From positions 186,001-250,000 of the forward strand of contig JBDVXK010000004.1 in assembly GCA_039964455.1 (NCBI GenBank): a stretch of 64,000 nt of DNA. Direction: 5' to 3'. Source of the stretch: CALJFL01 sp039964455 (GTDB taxonomy: Bacteria; Pseudomonadota; Gammaproteobacteria; Pseudomonadales; Halieaceae). The position numbers were made by a program, and so were the translations under genes. The notes under the pieces are model-generated. The model saw nothing but the letters and a program-made list of their open reading frames with translations, had not been told where the DNA came from and did no database searches. Every line of letters begins with the position of its first letter. Position 1 is the stretch's first letter. Positions 41,992 through 50,300 of the stretch are shown one piece after another.

Positions 41992-44970
41992 TTACACTTC
42001 GAAAGTGTCTCCATAGTCTGCGACAGCCAGCTGCAGGCTGACCCGTGCGCCACGGTCGCCATCGCTGTCGGCGGGGCTGTGTATTTGCAAACTGCCGTCC
42101 ATGTCTTCCATGATGCTGTAGACGAGTGCCAGGCCCAGGCCTGTACCCTCGCCGGGATCCTTGGTGGTAAAGAATGGCTCTAGCACGCGGTCTAGTACTT
42201 CGGCTGGAATGCCGGCGCCATCATCGACAACCTCGATACTGACTCTTGTGTCCTGTGCCACGGCGCTGATCACCACCTGCCCGCCATCAATGCTGGCGTC
42301 GCGGGCATTGGACAGCAGGTTGATGAATACCTGCAGCAGGCGCTGGCTATCGGCCAGTACCAGTAGCTCGCGATTACATTCATTGCGGAAGTTGATCGCT
42401 CTCGCCTGCCGATCAAGCTGCATCAGGTGGATGGACTCGTCTATACAGTCGGCGAGATTGCAGGGGGTCATATTGGCTTCCCCTGCGCCGGAACCCACGT
42501 GAGAAAAACTGACCAGCGACTCGACGATGCGGGTGACTCGCTCGGTTTGCTTCAGAATATCTTCGGCCGTGTAGCGAATTTCCCCGGGGTCGGTTTCATA
42601 GGCCAGGTTCTGTGCCAGACAGGCGATGCCGGTAACCGGGTTGCCAATTTCATGGGCGACACCGGCGGCGAGTCGGCCAATGGAGGCCAGGCGCTCATTG
42701 TGCAGCACCTCATGTTGCAGCACTTCGTAGTCGGTAACGTCTTCGGCGAGGATGACGCGATCGTCCACACCCTCCGTCGGTGCTTGCGCGGTTTTGTGCA
42801 GGCTCAGCCAGCGGTTCGCCGTGTTGGGCAGGACCACCTCCCGTTTGGACACGGTTTCACCGGGAGCGTCCAGAAACTCGATGAGGTAAGCGCGCCAGGG
42901 CTCAGCCAGCGCATCGAGCAGCGAGCCAACAACCTGCTCCGCGGGGATGCCGGTGATTTTTTCCATGCTGCGATTCCACAGCAGGATCTCGCCATCGAGG
43001 GCCACTGAGCAGACGCCCATAGGCAGGTTGTCCAGAGTCTCGCGATAGTGCCGGCGCAGGTTGTCCAGATCTGCTGCCAGGCCGGTAAAGCGCCCCTGTG
43101 CTTTATCCAGTCGGCGTTCCAGCAGCGTAAAGTCGTCGGGGTTGTCCTGTAAGTCGCTGCGGAAGGGGAGACAGCGTTTGATGATGTTCAGTGCCACGGC
43201 GGGGCCCAATAGCCCCGATAAATTGGCCTCGATCCGGCTGCGCAGCCGACGAAGGGCATAGGGGCGAGATTCATCGGGTCCAAATTGTAATTCGGCGAGA
43301 GCGCGGTCGACTTCTGATTGCGCGGTTTGTTCGCCCAGGGCGGATGACAGCAGCGCAGGAAACTCTAGTGCCGAATTGACTGCCAGGGTCTGGCGGCGCG
43401 CCCGGCTGCGATCATCCATAGAGCAGATTTCGGCGGCGACCATTTCTTCTGTGCTGGAGCGCGTTGCCATGGACCCCAGTACAAATACCGTCACATTCGC
43501 CAGCAGGGCCAGCACACTGCCCGCTGCCCAGGTATTCTCGGGGCCGCCAAACCACTGCCGCGCGAGAGCCTGCAGCCACTGTGGCTCGCCAGTGCCCAGC
43601 ACAGGCATGAGCAGGGCGATCGTCCAGATGAACAGCCCTGCAAACAGTCCTGCCAGCAGCCCCTTGCGATTGGCGCCCGGCCAATAGGGTGTCGCGACCA
43701 GTCCGGGGAGAAACTGCAGGGTGCCGGCAAAGGCCACAAAGCCCAGTTGCACCAAAGTCTGGCGCCCGTTCACCACCAGAAAGAACACATAACCGGCCAC
43801 GATCAGAACGGTGATCAAGGTCCTGCGCAGCCACTTCAGCTGGGAGTACAAACTCTGGTCGCGATTGATTTGCAGTACCGCGCGCGGCAGCACCAGGTGG
43901 TTGAGGCACATATTGGCCAGTGCCAGGGTGGTTACGATGATCGCCGCACTGGCAGCAGACAAGCCCGCGCCAAAGGCGGCGACGCTGATTACGGTAGAGT
44001 TCATCGCCAGGCCCACGGCAATGCCTGAGTACTCCACGGGCAGCTCCAGGCCGAGCCGCATGCCGGCCCAGGTTACTGGCAATATGGGCAGGCTCAGTAG
44101 TAACAGGTAGAGCGGCAAACCCCAGCTGGCAAATTTCAGATCCTGGCTTTCTGTGTTCTCGGCGAAGGCCATATGAAAGATATGCGGCATACAGACCGCC
44201 CCAGCAAAAAACAACAAGAGCATGCTGCGGGCCGCCTCGGCATCCGGTGAGGTGGCCAGCATGGTAGTAATTTTATCTTGTGTCGACAGCCACTGTTCCA
44301 GCTCGGCGAAGCCACCAAACACCTGGTAAACGGCAACCAACATAACAGTCAGCAGGGCGGTCAGTTTGACCAGCGACTCGAATGCCATCGCGGTGACCAT
44401 GCCGGTGTTGCGATTGGGCGTGGACACGTTTCTGGTGCCGAACAAGATCGAAAAAATGGTGATTAGAATGCAAAAGAGCAGGGCCAGCCCGTCTTGTCTG
44501 TCGGCAGTGGGTAGCAGGCTCGCTGTGTCGCCCGCAAGGATATGAATGCTGTCGGCCACGGCCTGAATCTGCAGCGCCAACATCGGCAACAAGGTGGCGC
44601 ACATGGCCAGTGTAATAGCCGCGCCCACCCACTGGCTGCGAAACCGAAAGGCCATGACGTCGGCCAGCGAGGCCAGCTGGTGTACCCGGCAGAGGCGCAG
44701 AATTGGGAGTAACAGCATGGTTGCCAGCATGAACATGGTCACCGCGCCCAGGTAGTACAGCAGATAGCCATAGCCATATTGGACAGCCAGTGCGAAGACG
44801 CCATTGCTGGCTATGGCGCCGGCGAATACGCCCAGCGACAGTACGTAAGTGGCAGGATGTTGGGTAATGCTGCGGGGCAAAGAGCCGCGATCAGCCAGGT
44901 GTGCCACCAGGAACATCACCAGCAGGTAGCCCACCGTGGCCAGCATCACCTGGGTCAGGCTAAAGCTCAT
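41992..44970 (-). CDS. cbrA: Sensor histidine kinase CbrA with SSS transporter domain
   Basis: A 992-residue membrane kinase. The first ~500 residues form a sodium/solute-symporter-like domain of about 13 TM segments, starting M-S-F-S-L-T-Q as in Pseudomonas. A linker and a PAS domain follow (around 640-740). The HisKA box has phosphoacceptor His773 in VAHEIGNP. The ATPase domain shows N-box N-L-L-S-N-A-R-D-A, G1 D-D-G-A-G-I-P and G2 G-T-G-L-G-L. It should phosphorylate CbrB, encoded 89 bases downstream. Whether the symporter domain transports or senses a nutrient is not shown by sequence. Confidence 0.94.
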   Translation of the reverse strand: MSFSLTQVMLATVGYLLVMFLVAHLADRGSLPRSITQHPATYVLSLGVFAGAIASNGVFALAVQYGYGYLLYYLGAVTMFMLATMLLLPILRLCRVHQLASLADVMAFRFRSQWVGAAITLAMCATLLPMLALQIQAVADSIHILAGDTASLLPTADRQDGLALLFCILITIFSILFGTRNVSTPNRNTGMVTAMAFESLVKLTALLTVMLVAVYQVFGGFAELEQWLSTQDKITTMLATSPDAEAARSMLLLFFAGAVCMPHIFHMAFAENTESQDLKFASWGLPLYLLLLSLPILPVTWAGMRLGLELPVEYSGIAVGLAMNSTVISVAAFGAGLSAASAAIIVTTLALANMCLNHLVLPRAVLQINRDQSLYSQLKWLRRTLITVLIVAGYVFFLVVNGRQTLVQLGFVAFAGTLQFLPGLVATPYWPGANRKGLLAGLFAGLFIWTIALLMPVLGTGEPQWLQALARQWFGGPENTWAAGSVLALLANVTVFVLGSMATRSSTEEMVAAEICSMDDRSRARRQTLAVNSALEFPALLSSALGEQTAQSEVDRALAELQFGPDESRPYALRRLRSRIEANLSGLLGPAVALNIIKRCLPFRSDLQDNPDDFTLLERRLDKAQGRFTGLAADLDNLRRHYRETLDNLPMGVCSVALDGEILLWNRSMEKITGIPAEQVVGSLLDALAEPWRAYLIEFLDAPGETVSKREVVLPNTANRWLSLHKTAQAPTEGVDDRVILAEDVTDYEVLQHEVLHNERLASIGRLAAGVAHEIGNPVTGIACLAQNLAYETDPGEIRYTAEDILKQTERVTRIVESLVSFSHVGSGAGEANMTPCNLADCIDESIHLMQLDRQARAINFRNECNRELLVLADSQRLLQVFINLLSNARDASIDGGQVVISAVAQDTRVSIEVVDDGAGIPAEVLDRVLEPFFTTKDPGEGTGLGLALVYSIMEDMDGSLQIHSPADSDGDRGARVSLQLAVADYGDTFEV

Positions 44971-45136
44971 CGGGGACCTTTGATCGCTGGTTCCAGTAGG
45001 CGGCGAGAATTACCAGCAACCAGAGCAGATACGGCCTATACCAGGCGGTACCACCGGCGAACGCCCATTCGAGAATGACCGGCAAAAACACAAGTGCTAG
45101 ACCCAGCAGCAGTAGCAGGGCCCGGGTAATGTACAT
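44960..45136 (-). CDS. cbrX: Small two-TM membrane protein upstream of cbrA (CbrX-like)
   Basis: A 58-residue ORF starting at ATG 45136 and overlapping the cbrA start by 11 bases. It has two hydrophobic helices (about 5-22 and 30-48) and ends in a charged tail N-Q-R-S-K-V-P-D-E-L. A short membrane ORF translationally coupled to cbrA is known in Pseudomonas as cbrX; the match here is by position and character, not confirmed alignment. A TTG 30 bases upstream could extend it. GAGGAA lies 12-13 bases before the ATG. Confidence 0.65.
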   Translation of the reverse strand: MYITRALLLLLGLALVFLPVILEWAFAGGTAWYRPYLLWLLVILAAYWNQRSKVPDEL

Positions 45137-45202
45137 TGTTGGGAGTTTCCTCGTCGCCGGAGCCAAAGATACTACTGAAGGGACAGCGGGGGGTAAAGCG
45201 AC

Positions 45203-46087
45203 TCAGTCTGGCGCCAGCCCCATGCCAGCGGGTATCAGCTGGCGGTTCCAGTTGATGGTGGCAGAGGCAAGTATCTCGGTCGCCGTCACCAGCGCTGCCG
45301 GCGGTGCGGGTTGGCGCAGGAACTGCAAGGCCTGCCTCAGGTTATCCGCGGCTCGCTGGTTGTCGATCGCGGGGGCTTTGTTCTGCTTACTGAGCTTCTG
45401 GCCCTGTTCATTCAAGAGTACCGGGAAGTGGCCGTAAGCTGGTGTGGTGTAGCCCAGCAAATGCTGCAGATAAATTTGCCTGGGGGTGGAGTCCAACAGG
45501 TCGTGGCCGCGAATAACGTGGGTGATGGACTGGGCTGCGTCATCGACAACCACAGCCAGTTGGTAGGCGTACAGGCCGTCCTTGCGCAACAGCGGGAAGT
45601 CGCTGACTGCTTCGTCCAGCAGGCAGTGTTGTTCACCCTGCCAGATATCCTCAAAATCGATGACCGCAGAGGCAGTGATTGCCAGGCGAGTGGCAACGGG
45701 AGCGATGAGTTCGGCTTGCCGGGGCTGGCAGCGTCCGGCACAACTGCCACCGGCGCCCATCATCTGGCGGCTGCAGTCGCAGTGGAAGAGGTGTCCGGCC
45801 TGTTTCAGGGTTGCCAGGGCCTGGTCGTAGGCCGCGTGCCGCTCACCCTGCCACATCACCAATTCATCCCAGAACAGCCCGTGCTGCTCAAGGCTTTGCA
45901 GTATGTCTTCTGCTGCGCCCGGCTGCTCTCTTGGGGGGTCCAGATCTTCCATACGCACCAGCCAAACGCCATGGTGGTGGCGAGCGTCCAGAAAACTGGC
46001 GACGGCGGCGATGAGAGAGCCCAGGTGAAGAGGGCCCGTAGGGGAGGGGGCAAAGCGCCCCCTGTAGGGTTTGTGCTTATCCGCCAT
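45203..46087 (-). CDS. gluQ: Glutamyl-Q tRNA(Asp) synthetase
   Basis: A 294-residue truncated glutamyl-tRNA synthetase paralog that attaches Glu to queuosine in the anticodon of tRNA-Asp. The class I signatures are PSPTGPLHLGS (HIGH-like) and KLSKQ (KMSKS-like). A zinc-type cysteine cluster (C-D-C ... C-A-G-R-C) lies near residues 100-120, and no anticodon-binding domain follows. It is 28 bases after dksA, a pairing common in gammaproteobacteria. Confidence 0.95.
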   Translation of the reverse strand: MADKHKPYRGRFAPSPTGPLHLGSLIAAVASFLDARHHHGVWLVRMEDLDPPREQPGAAEDILQSLEQHGLFWDELVMWQGERHAAYDQALATLKQAGHLFHCDCSRQMMGAGGSCAGRCQPRQAELIAPVATRLAITASAVIDFEDIWQGEQHCLLDEAVSDFPLLRKDGLYAYQLAVVVDDAAQSITHVIRGHDLLDSTPRQIYLQHLLGYTTPAYGHFPVLLNEQGQKLSKQNKAPAIDNQRAADNLRQALQFLRQPAPPAALVTATEILASATINWNRQLIPAGMGLAPD

Positions 46088-46115
46088 CAGTGATCATAGC
46101 GGTTTACCGGTGGGC

Positions 46116-46682
46116 TTAGCCCAGCTCCTGCCTTTCCTTGATCTCATCAAGGGTCTTGCAATCAATACAGAGCGTGGCCGTGGGGCGTGCTTCCAGTCGT
46201 TTGATGCCGATTTCCACGCCGCAGGCGTCGCAAAAACCGTAGTCATCCTGATCGATGCGCTCCATGGTGCCATCAATTTTCTTGATCAGCTTGCGCTCCC
46301 GGTCACGGGTGCGCAATTCGAGGCTGAATTCCTCTTCCTGTGTTGCCCGGTCTGCCGGGTCGGGGAAGTTGGCAGCCTCATCTTTCATGTGGCTCACGGT
46401 GCGATCAACTTCCTGCATGAGCTCGGCTTTCCAGGACAGCAGCATGCCCTTGAAGTGTTCACGCTGCTTTTCGTTCATGTACTCTTCGCCGCGCTTGGGC
46501 TTGTAGGGCTCAAAGTTGTTGAACTCCGCTGAAGCGTTGCTAGCTGCCGTGGATTTTTTCGCAGCGGTTTTTTTCGCAGCCGGTTTCTTGGCAGCGGGTT
46601 TTTTCGCTGCAGGCTTCTTCGCTGCGGGTTTCTTGGCGGCGGTTTTTTTCGTAGTGGCTTTCGGTGTTGCTTTTGTTGGCAT
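46116..46682 (-). CDS. dksA: RNA polymerase-binding transcription factor DksA with H1-like tail
   Basis: A 188-residue DksA. The C-terminal ~120 residues match E. coli DksA closely, with the coiled-coil tip D-P-A-D-R-A and a zinc finger of Cys151, Cys154, Cys172 and Cys175. DksA works with ppGpp in the polymerase secondary channel. The first ~50 residues are unusual: a Lys/Ala/Pro tail of tandem AAKKPAAKKPAAKK units, like the C-terminus of histone H1 or AlgP, encoded by a near-perfect 15-base repeat. It is probably disordered and could bind DNA or RNA. Confidence 0.95.
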   Translation of the reverse strand: MPTKATPKATTKKTAAKKPAAKKPAAKKPAAKKPAAKKTAAKKSTAASNASAEFNNFEPYKPKRGEEYMNEKQREHFKGMLLSWKAELMQEVDRTVSHMKDEAANFPDPADRATQEEEFSLELRTRDRERKLIKKIDGTMERIDQDDYGFCDACGVEIGIKRLEARPTATLCIDCKTLDEIKERQELG

Positions 46683-46885
46683 GGTTAACTTCCCATACTA
46701 CCTGTTATCAATGTCCGAGTTACGCGCTTACGCTGCCTGCGGCGCAAATGGCCGTTTGAGCGAGGGCGGTGAAACTACCAGAATTTTAGGCCTCGTGCTA
46801 CTAAAATTGGAAGTTTTCGATGCCCTTGGCGCTGCCTCGAATTCCATTGTTAGAATGACGGTTCCAGCCAGTGTACGGGAGACAC

Positions 46886-48061
46886 ATGACCGACTCCATA
46901 AGGTCTCGCAGTTTTGCTGCCAGAGTAGATGATATAGAACCCTTTCGCGTCGTTGAAGTGCTCGCCAGAGCCACTGAGCTGGAGGCGTCAGGGCGGGATA
47001 TCGTCCACCTCGCTGCTGGCGAACCTGATTTCGCTACGGCAGCGCCTATTATTGAGGCGGGCCGTGCCGCCCTGGCGGCAGGCGCAACGCACTATTCGCA
47101 GGCGGCGGGCATTCCGCAGCTGCGGCAGGCGCTATCCGATTACTACCGCAGCGATTACGGTCTGGATATCGGACCAGAGCGCATCATGATTACCCCGGGA
47201 GCCTCGGGAGCGCTGTTGCTGATTTCGGCCTTGTTGTTGAACCCTGGCGACAGCATGCTGATGACGGATCCCGGCTACCCCTGTAACCGTCACTTCATGC
47301 GTCTGGTGGAAGGTCGTGGGCAGTTGGTGCCCGTGGATGCTTCCAGTCGCTTCCAGCTGAATGCAGATCTGGTCAACCAGCACTGGTCGCCTTCGACCAT
47401 AGGCGCCATGGTTGCCTCGCCGGCGAATCCTACTGGCACCGCGCTCGATCGTACTGAATTAGCCGAACTGGCGGCGGCAGTGAGCGCTCATAACGGTTTT
47501 TTGCTGGTTGACGAGATTTACCATGGCCTGGGCTACGATGCGCCAACGCCGTCGGTATTGGAGGTCGATGACCAGGCCTTCGTGATTAACAGTTTTTCCA
47601 AGTACTTTGGCATGACCGGCTGGCGCCTGGGCTGGTTGGTGGCGTCGGAAGAAGCTGTGGCGGAAATGGAGAAGCTGGCCCAGAACCTGTTTATTTCCCT
47701 GTCGACCATGGCTCAGCACGCGGCACTGGCAGCGTTCGAGCCCGCGACCCGCGAGATTCTTGACCAGCGCCGTGAGCTGTTCCATCAGCGCCGTGATTAT
47801 CTGTTGCCGGCGCTGGAGTCTCTAGGCTTCGAGGTTCCCTGCCCCCCGCAGGGCGCGTTCTACGTATACGCAGATGCCAGCCGCTTCACCAATGACAGTC
47901 AGGCCTTTTGCCTGCAGATGCTTGAACAACACGGTGTGGCTCTGACACCCGGGCTGGACTTCGGCCATCACCGGGCCAATGAGCATGTACGATTCTCCTA
48001 TACCACCGGCCTTGACCGGCTGGAGCTGGCGGTTGACCGATTGGCGCGGGTTCTGGGTTGA
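46886..48061 (+). CDS. Pyridoxal-phosphate aminotransferase, class I
   Basis: A 391-residue fold-type I aminotransferase. Lys239 in SFSKYFGMTGWR should bind PLP, with Asp209, Tyr212 and Arg247 in family positions. The neighbour in Pseudomonas is annotated as aspartate-type aminotransferase. GGAGA at 46878-46882 selects ATG 46886 over GTG 46871. The 203-base gap to divergent dksA holds the promoters of both; TAGAAT at about 46852 is a possible -10 for this gene. Confidence 0.9.
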   Translation: MTDSIRSRSFAARVDDIEPFRVVEVLARATELEASGRDIVHLAAGEPDFATAAPIIEAGRAALAAGATHYSQAAGIPQLRQALSDYYRSDYGLDIGPERIMITPGASGALLLISALLLNPGDSMLMTDPGYPCNRHFMRLVEGRGQLVPVDASSRFQLNADLVNQHWSPSTIGAMVASPANPTGTALDRTELAELAAAVSAHNGFLLVDEIYHGLGYDAPTPSVLEVDDQAFVINSFSKYFGMTGWRLGWLVASEEAVAEMEKLAQNLFISLSTMAQHAALAAFEPATREILDQRRELFHQRRDYLLPALESLGFEVPCPPQGAFYVYADASRFTNDSQAFCLQMLEQHGVALTPGLDFGHHRANEHVRFSYTTGLDRLELAVDRLARVLG

Positions 48062-48795
48062 TGGACTTACCTGCGCTGGAAAAGGGTCGTCTGCTGCGCC
48101 GCTACAAGCGCTTCCTTGCTGATGTTGAGCTGGCTGATGGCCAGGTGATTACCGCGCATTGCCCCAACACCGGTGCCATGACGGGTTGTACCCCGGAGGG
48201 TGCGCGGGTGTGGTTGTCGCGCAGTACCTCTGCCACGCGCAAATATCCGTGTACCTGGGAGTTGGTCGAGACACCCGCTGGCCTGGCCTGCATCCACTCA
48301 GCTAAAGCCAACAAGGTGGTGGCCGAGGGATTTGAGTCCGGTGTTATCCCCGGGTTTGACGCCTACCCCGAGCTGCAACGGGAAGTGAAGTATGGCAAGG
48401 GCAGTCGCGCGGACCTTGTTCTGTCCGGCGAGGAAGGCCGGGTTTTTGTGGAGGTTAAGTCGGTAACTTTGTGCGAAGCCAATGGCCAGGGCTTATTTCC
48501 GGATGCGGTCAGCGAGCGTGGCCGCAAACACCTGGAGGAATTGGCTGCTGTGCTGGATTCGAATACGCGTGCGGTGATGTTCTACTGTGTTTTCCATAAT
48601 GGCATACAGCGGGTCGCAACCGCGGGTCAGATCGATCCCCGCTATCGCCAGGCTATGGCCGATGCTCTGGCAGCCGGCGTTGAAGTGATGGCCTGGCGGG
48701 CCCGTGTGGATACAGGCCAGATCGTGCTCGAAACCCCGTTGCCATTTAGTCTGGATCCCGAGAGCGCCGCGCAGGACGGGCAAAACGATGCCTGA
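48061..48795 (+). CDS. sfsA: DNA/RNA nuclease SfsA
   Basis: A 244-residue SfsA family protein, first named for sugar fermentation stimulation and containing a nuclease-like core (E-V-K-S-V-T-L segment). The N-terminal OB-like part carries H-C-P-N-T-G-A-M and the S-R-K/A-K-Y-P-C-T-W-E region. ATG 48061 overlaps the aminotransferase TGA by one base, so it is coupled. Its physiological role is poorly defined. Confidence 0.94.
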   Translation: MDLPALEKGRLLRRYKRFLADVELADGQVITAHCPNTGAMTGCTPEGARVWLSRSTSATRKYPCTWELVETPAGLACIHSAKANKVVAEGFESGVIPGFDAYPELQREVKYGKGSRADLVLSGEEGRVFVEVKSVTLCEANGQGLFPDAVSERGRKHLEELAAVLDSNTRAVMFYCVFHNGIQRVATAGQIDPRYRQAMADALAAGVEVMAWRARVDTGQIVLETPLPFSLDPESAAQDGQNDA

Positions 48796-49510
48796 TTTCC
48801 AGGTAAGCGATCAATTGCTGACCGGTCGTGACGAGTCAATGCTTGTCGTGACAGGCGGGGGTCACCGATTGCAGGCGGAGGCCGCTGCTGCCTTTGAGGC
48901 CTTGCAGTCCGACGCCGCTGCGGCTGGCTTTGAACTGTTGATCGCCAGCAGCTACCGCAGTTTTGAGCGACAGTGCCTGATCTGGAACGGCAAGGCCCGC
49001 GGCGAGCGGACAGTACATGATGACGCGGGTACCACTTTGCTGTTGGCTGACATGACGCGCCAGCAGCAAATGCAGGCGATTTTGCGCTTCTCCGCGCTGC
49101 CGGGCACGTCCAGGCACCACTGGGGGACAGACATTGACGTATATGATGCGGCGGCAATGCCCCCGGGTTATAACGTGCAGCTGACTCCGGCCGAAGTGGC
49201 TGCGGGTGGGATGTTTGATGATCTGCATTGCTGGTTGGATCAGCGCATGGCGGCCGGTGAGTCCCGCGGCTTCTATCGCCCTTATGCCACCGATACCGGC
49301 GGCGTTTCGCCGGAGCGCTGGCACCTTAGCTATGCTCCATTGGCCAGCTTGTGTGAGCCTGGCCCCACTGCAGCAGCGCTCAGGGTGGCCTGGGACAGTC
49401 TGGATAAAAGCGGGGAAGGGCTGGCGTTACGCGACGCGGTTGATGCGGAGTTGGAGGTCTTATTGCAGCGCTATGTCAGGGTGACGCCGGGCTGGTGCCC
49501 GGCTACCTGA
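48788..49510 (+). CDS. D-alanyl-D-alanine carboxypeptidase family protein (peptidase M15B)
   Basis: A 240-residue LAS-type zinc peptidase. S-R-H-H-W-G-T-D-I-D (108-117) gives ligands His110 and Asp117, and E-R-W-H (176-179) gives catalytic Glu176 and ligand His179. VanY/LdcB relatives trim peptidoglycan stem peptides. No signal peptide or TM segment is seen at this start, so it would act in the cytoplasm, perhaps in wall recycling, unless the start is elsewhere. It overlaps sfsA by 8 bases. Confidence 0.85.
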   Translation: MPDFQVSDQLLTGRDESMLVVTGGGHRLQAEAAAAFEALQSDAAAAGFELLIASSYRSFERQCLIWNGKARGERTVHDDAGTTLLLADMTRQQQMQAILRFSALPGTSRHHWGTDIDVYDAAAMPPGYNVQLTPAEVAAGGMFDDLHCWLDQRMAAGESRGFYRPYATDTGGVSPERWHLSYAPLASLCEPGPTAAALRVAWDSLDKSGEGLALRDAVDAELEVLLQRYVRVTPGWCPAT

Positions 49511-49532
49511 TGCACTGATCGCTGGGTTGGGC

Positions 49533-50171
49533 TCAGCCTTTGGCTTCGTCGTGCAGCTCGCCGAAGTGGTTCCAGTAGTCTTTCTCAGCGGCCGCAATAA
49601 CTTTCAATGCTTCCTCTCGACCGTAGACAAAGTCGACCTTGATGTTGGCCTCTTTACCGGGCTGCATTTTGTAGGTTGAGAAATAGTGCTGCAGTCGCTC
49701 GGTTTTGATATTGGGGAGGTCAGCGATATCTTCCACGTCGCCCCAGATGTTGTCGCCTTCCAGTACCGCTACGATCTTGTCGTCAGCTTCGCCGCCGTCA
49801 ATCATCTGGATGCCGCCCACAACCCGGGCGTTCAGGATAATATCGGCGCGGGTGATGTGGCGCTCTGAGTACACGCAAATGTCCAGTGGGTCGCCGTCAG
49901 CTATGTCCACGTCGGGACAGCGTTTGGCCACTTCCTCTGCGCAATAGGTGCGCGGGATAAACCCGTAAAGTGCCGGGGGGCTGGATGTCGTGCGCTGGGG
50001 CCTGTCCACCATGAGGAAGCCGGAGTTTTTGTCCAGTTCGTACTTGACCACGTCCGAGGGTGTCATTTCGATGTACACCTGAACGATGTCCTCAGGTGCC
50101 TCGTCGGCGCGCGCGTGCAGGCCGTGCCAGGGGTGTCGTCGCCAGCGGTTATAGTCGGTGTTCTTGTACAT
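49533..50171 (-). CDS. ppa: Inorganic pyrophosphatase (family I)
   Basis: A 212-residue soluble pyrophosphatase with the family I metal motif D-G-D-P-L-D and the conserved Y-G-F-I-P-R-T-Y segment. It is longer and more divergent than E. coli Ppa (176 aa), notably in the N-terminal 40 residues, and resembles a subgroup found beside other metabolic genes. It follows the phosphofructokinase gene on the same strand after 129 bases. Both act on PPi if that enzyme is PPi-dependent. Confidence 0.88.
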   Translation of the reverse strand: MYKNTDYNRWRRHPWHGLHARADEAPEDIVQVYIEMTPSDVVKYELDKNSGFLMVDRPQRTTSSPPALYGFIPRTYCAEEVAKRCPDVDIADGDPLDICVYSERHITRADIILNARVVGGIQMIDGGEADDKIVAVLEGDNIWGDVEDIADLPNIKTERLQHYFSTYKMQPGKEANIKVDFVYGREEALKVIAAAEKDYWNHFGELHDEAKG

Positions 50172-50300
50172 GGGGGTGCCTCAAATTGCGTTCACTATGG
50201 GGCAGCGGATTGTACAGGGGAGCCGCGCTAAAATCTCGCTATAGACTGGCAAAATTGCCGCAGTTCGACAGGCACCTGCGTTGAATATGACAGTGAGGCT

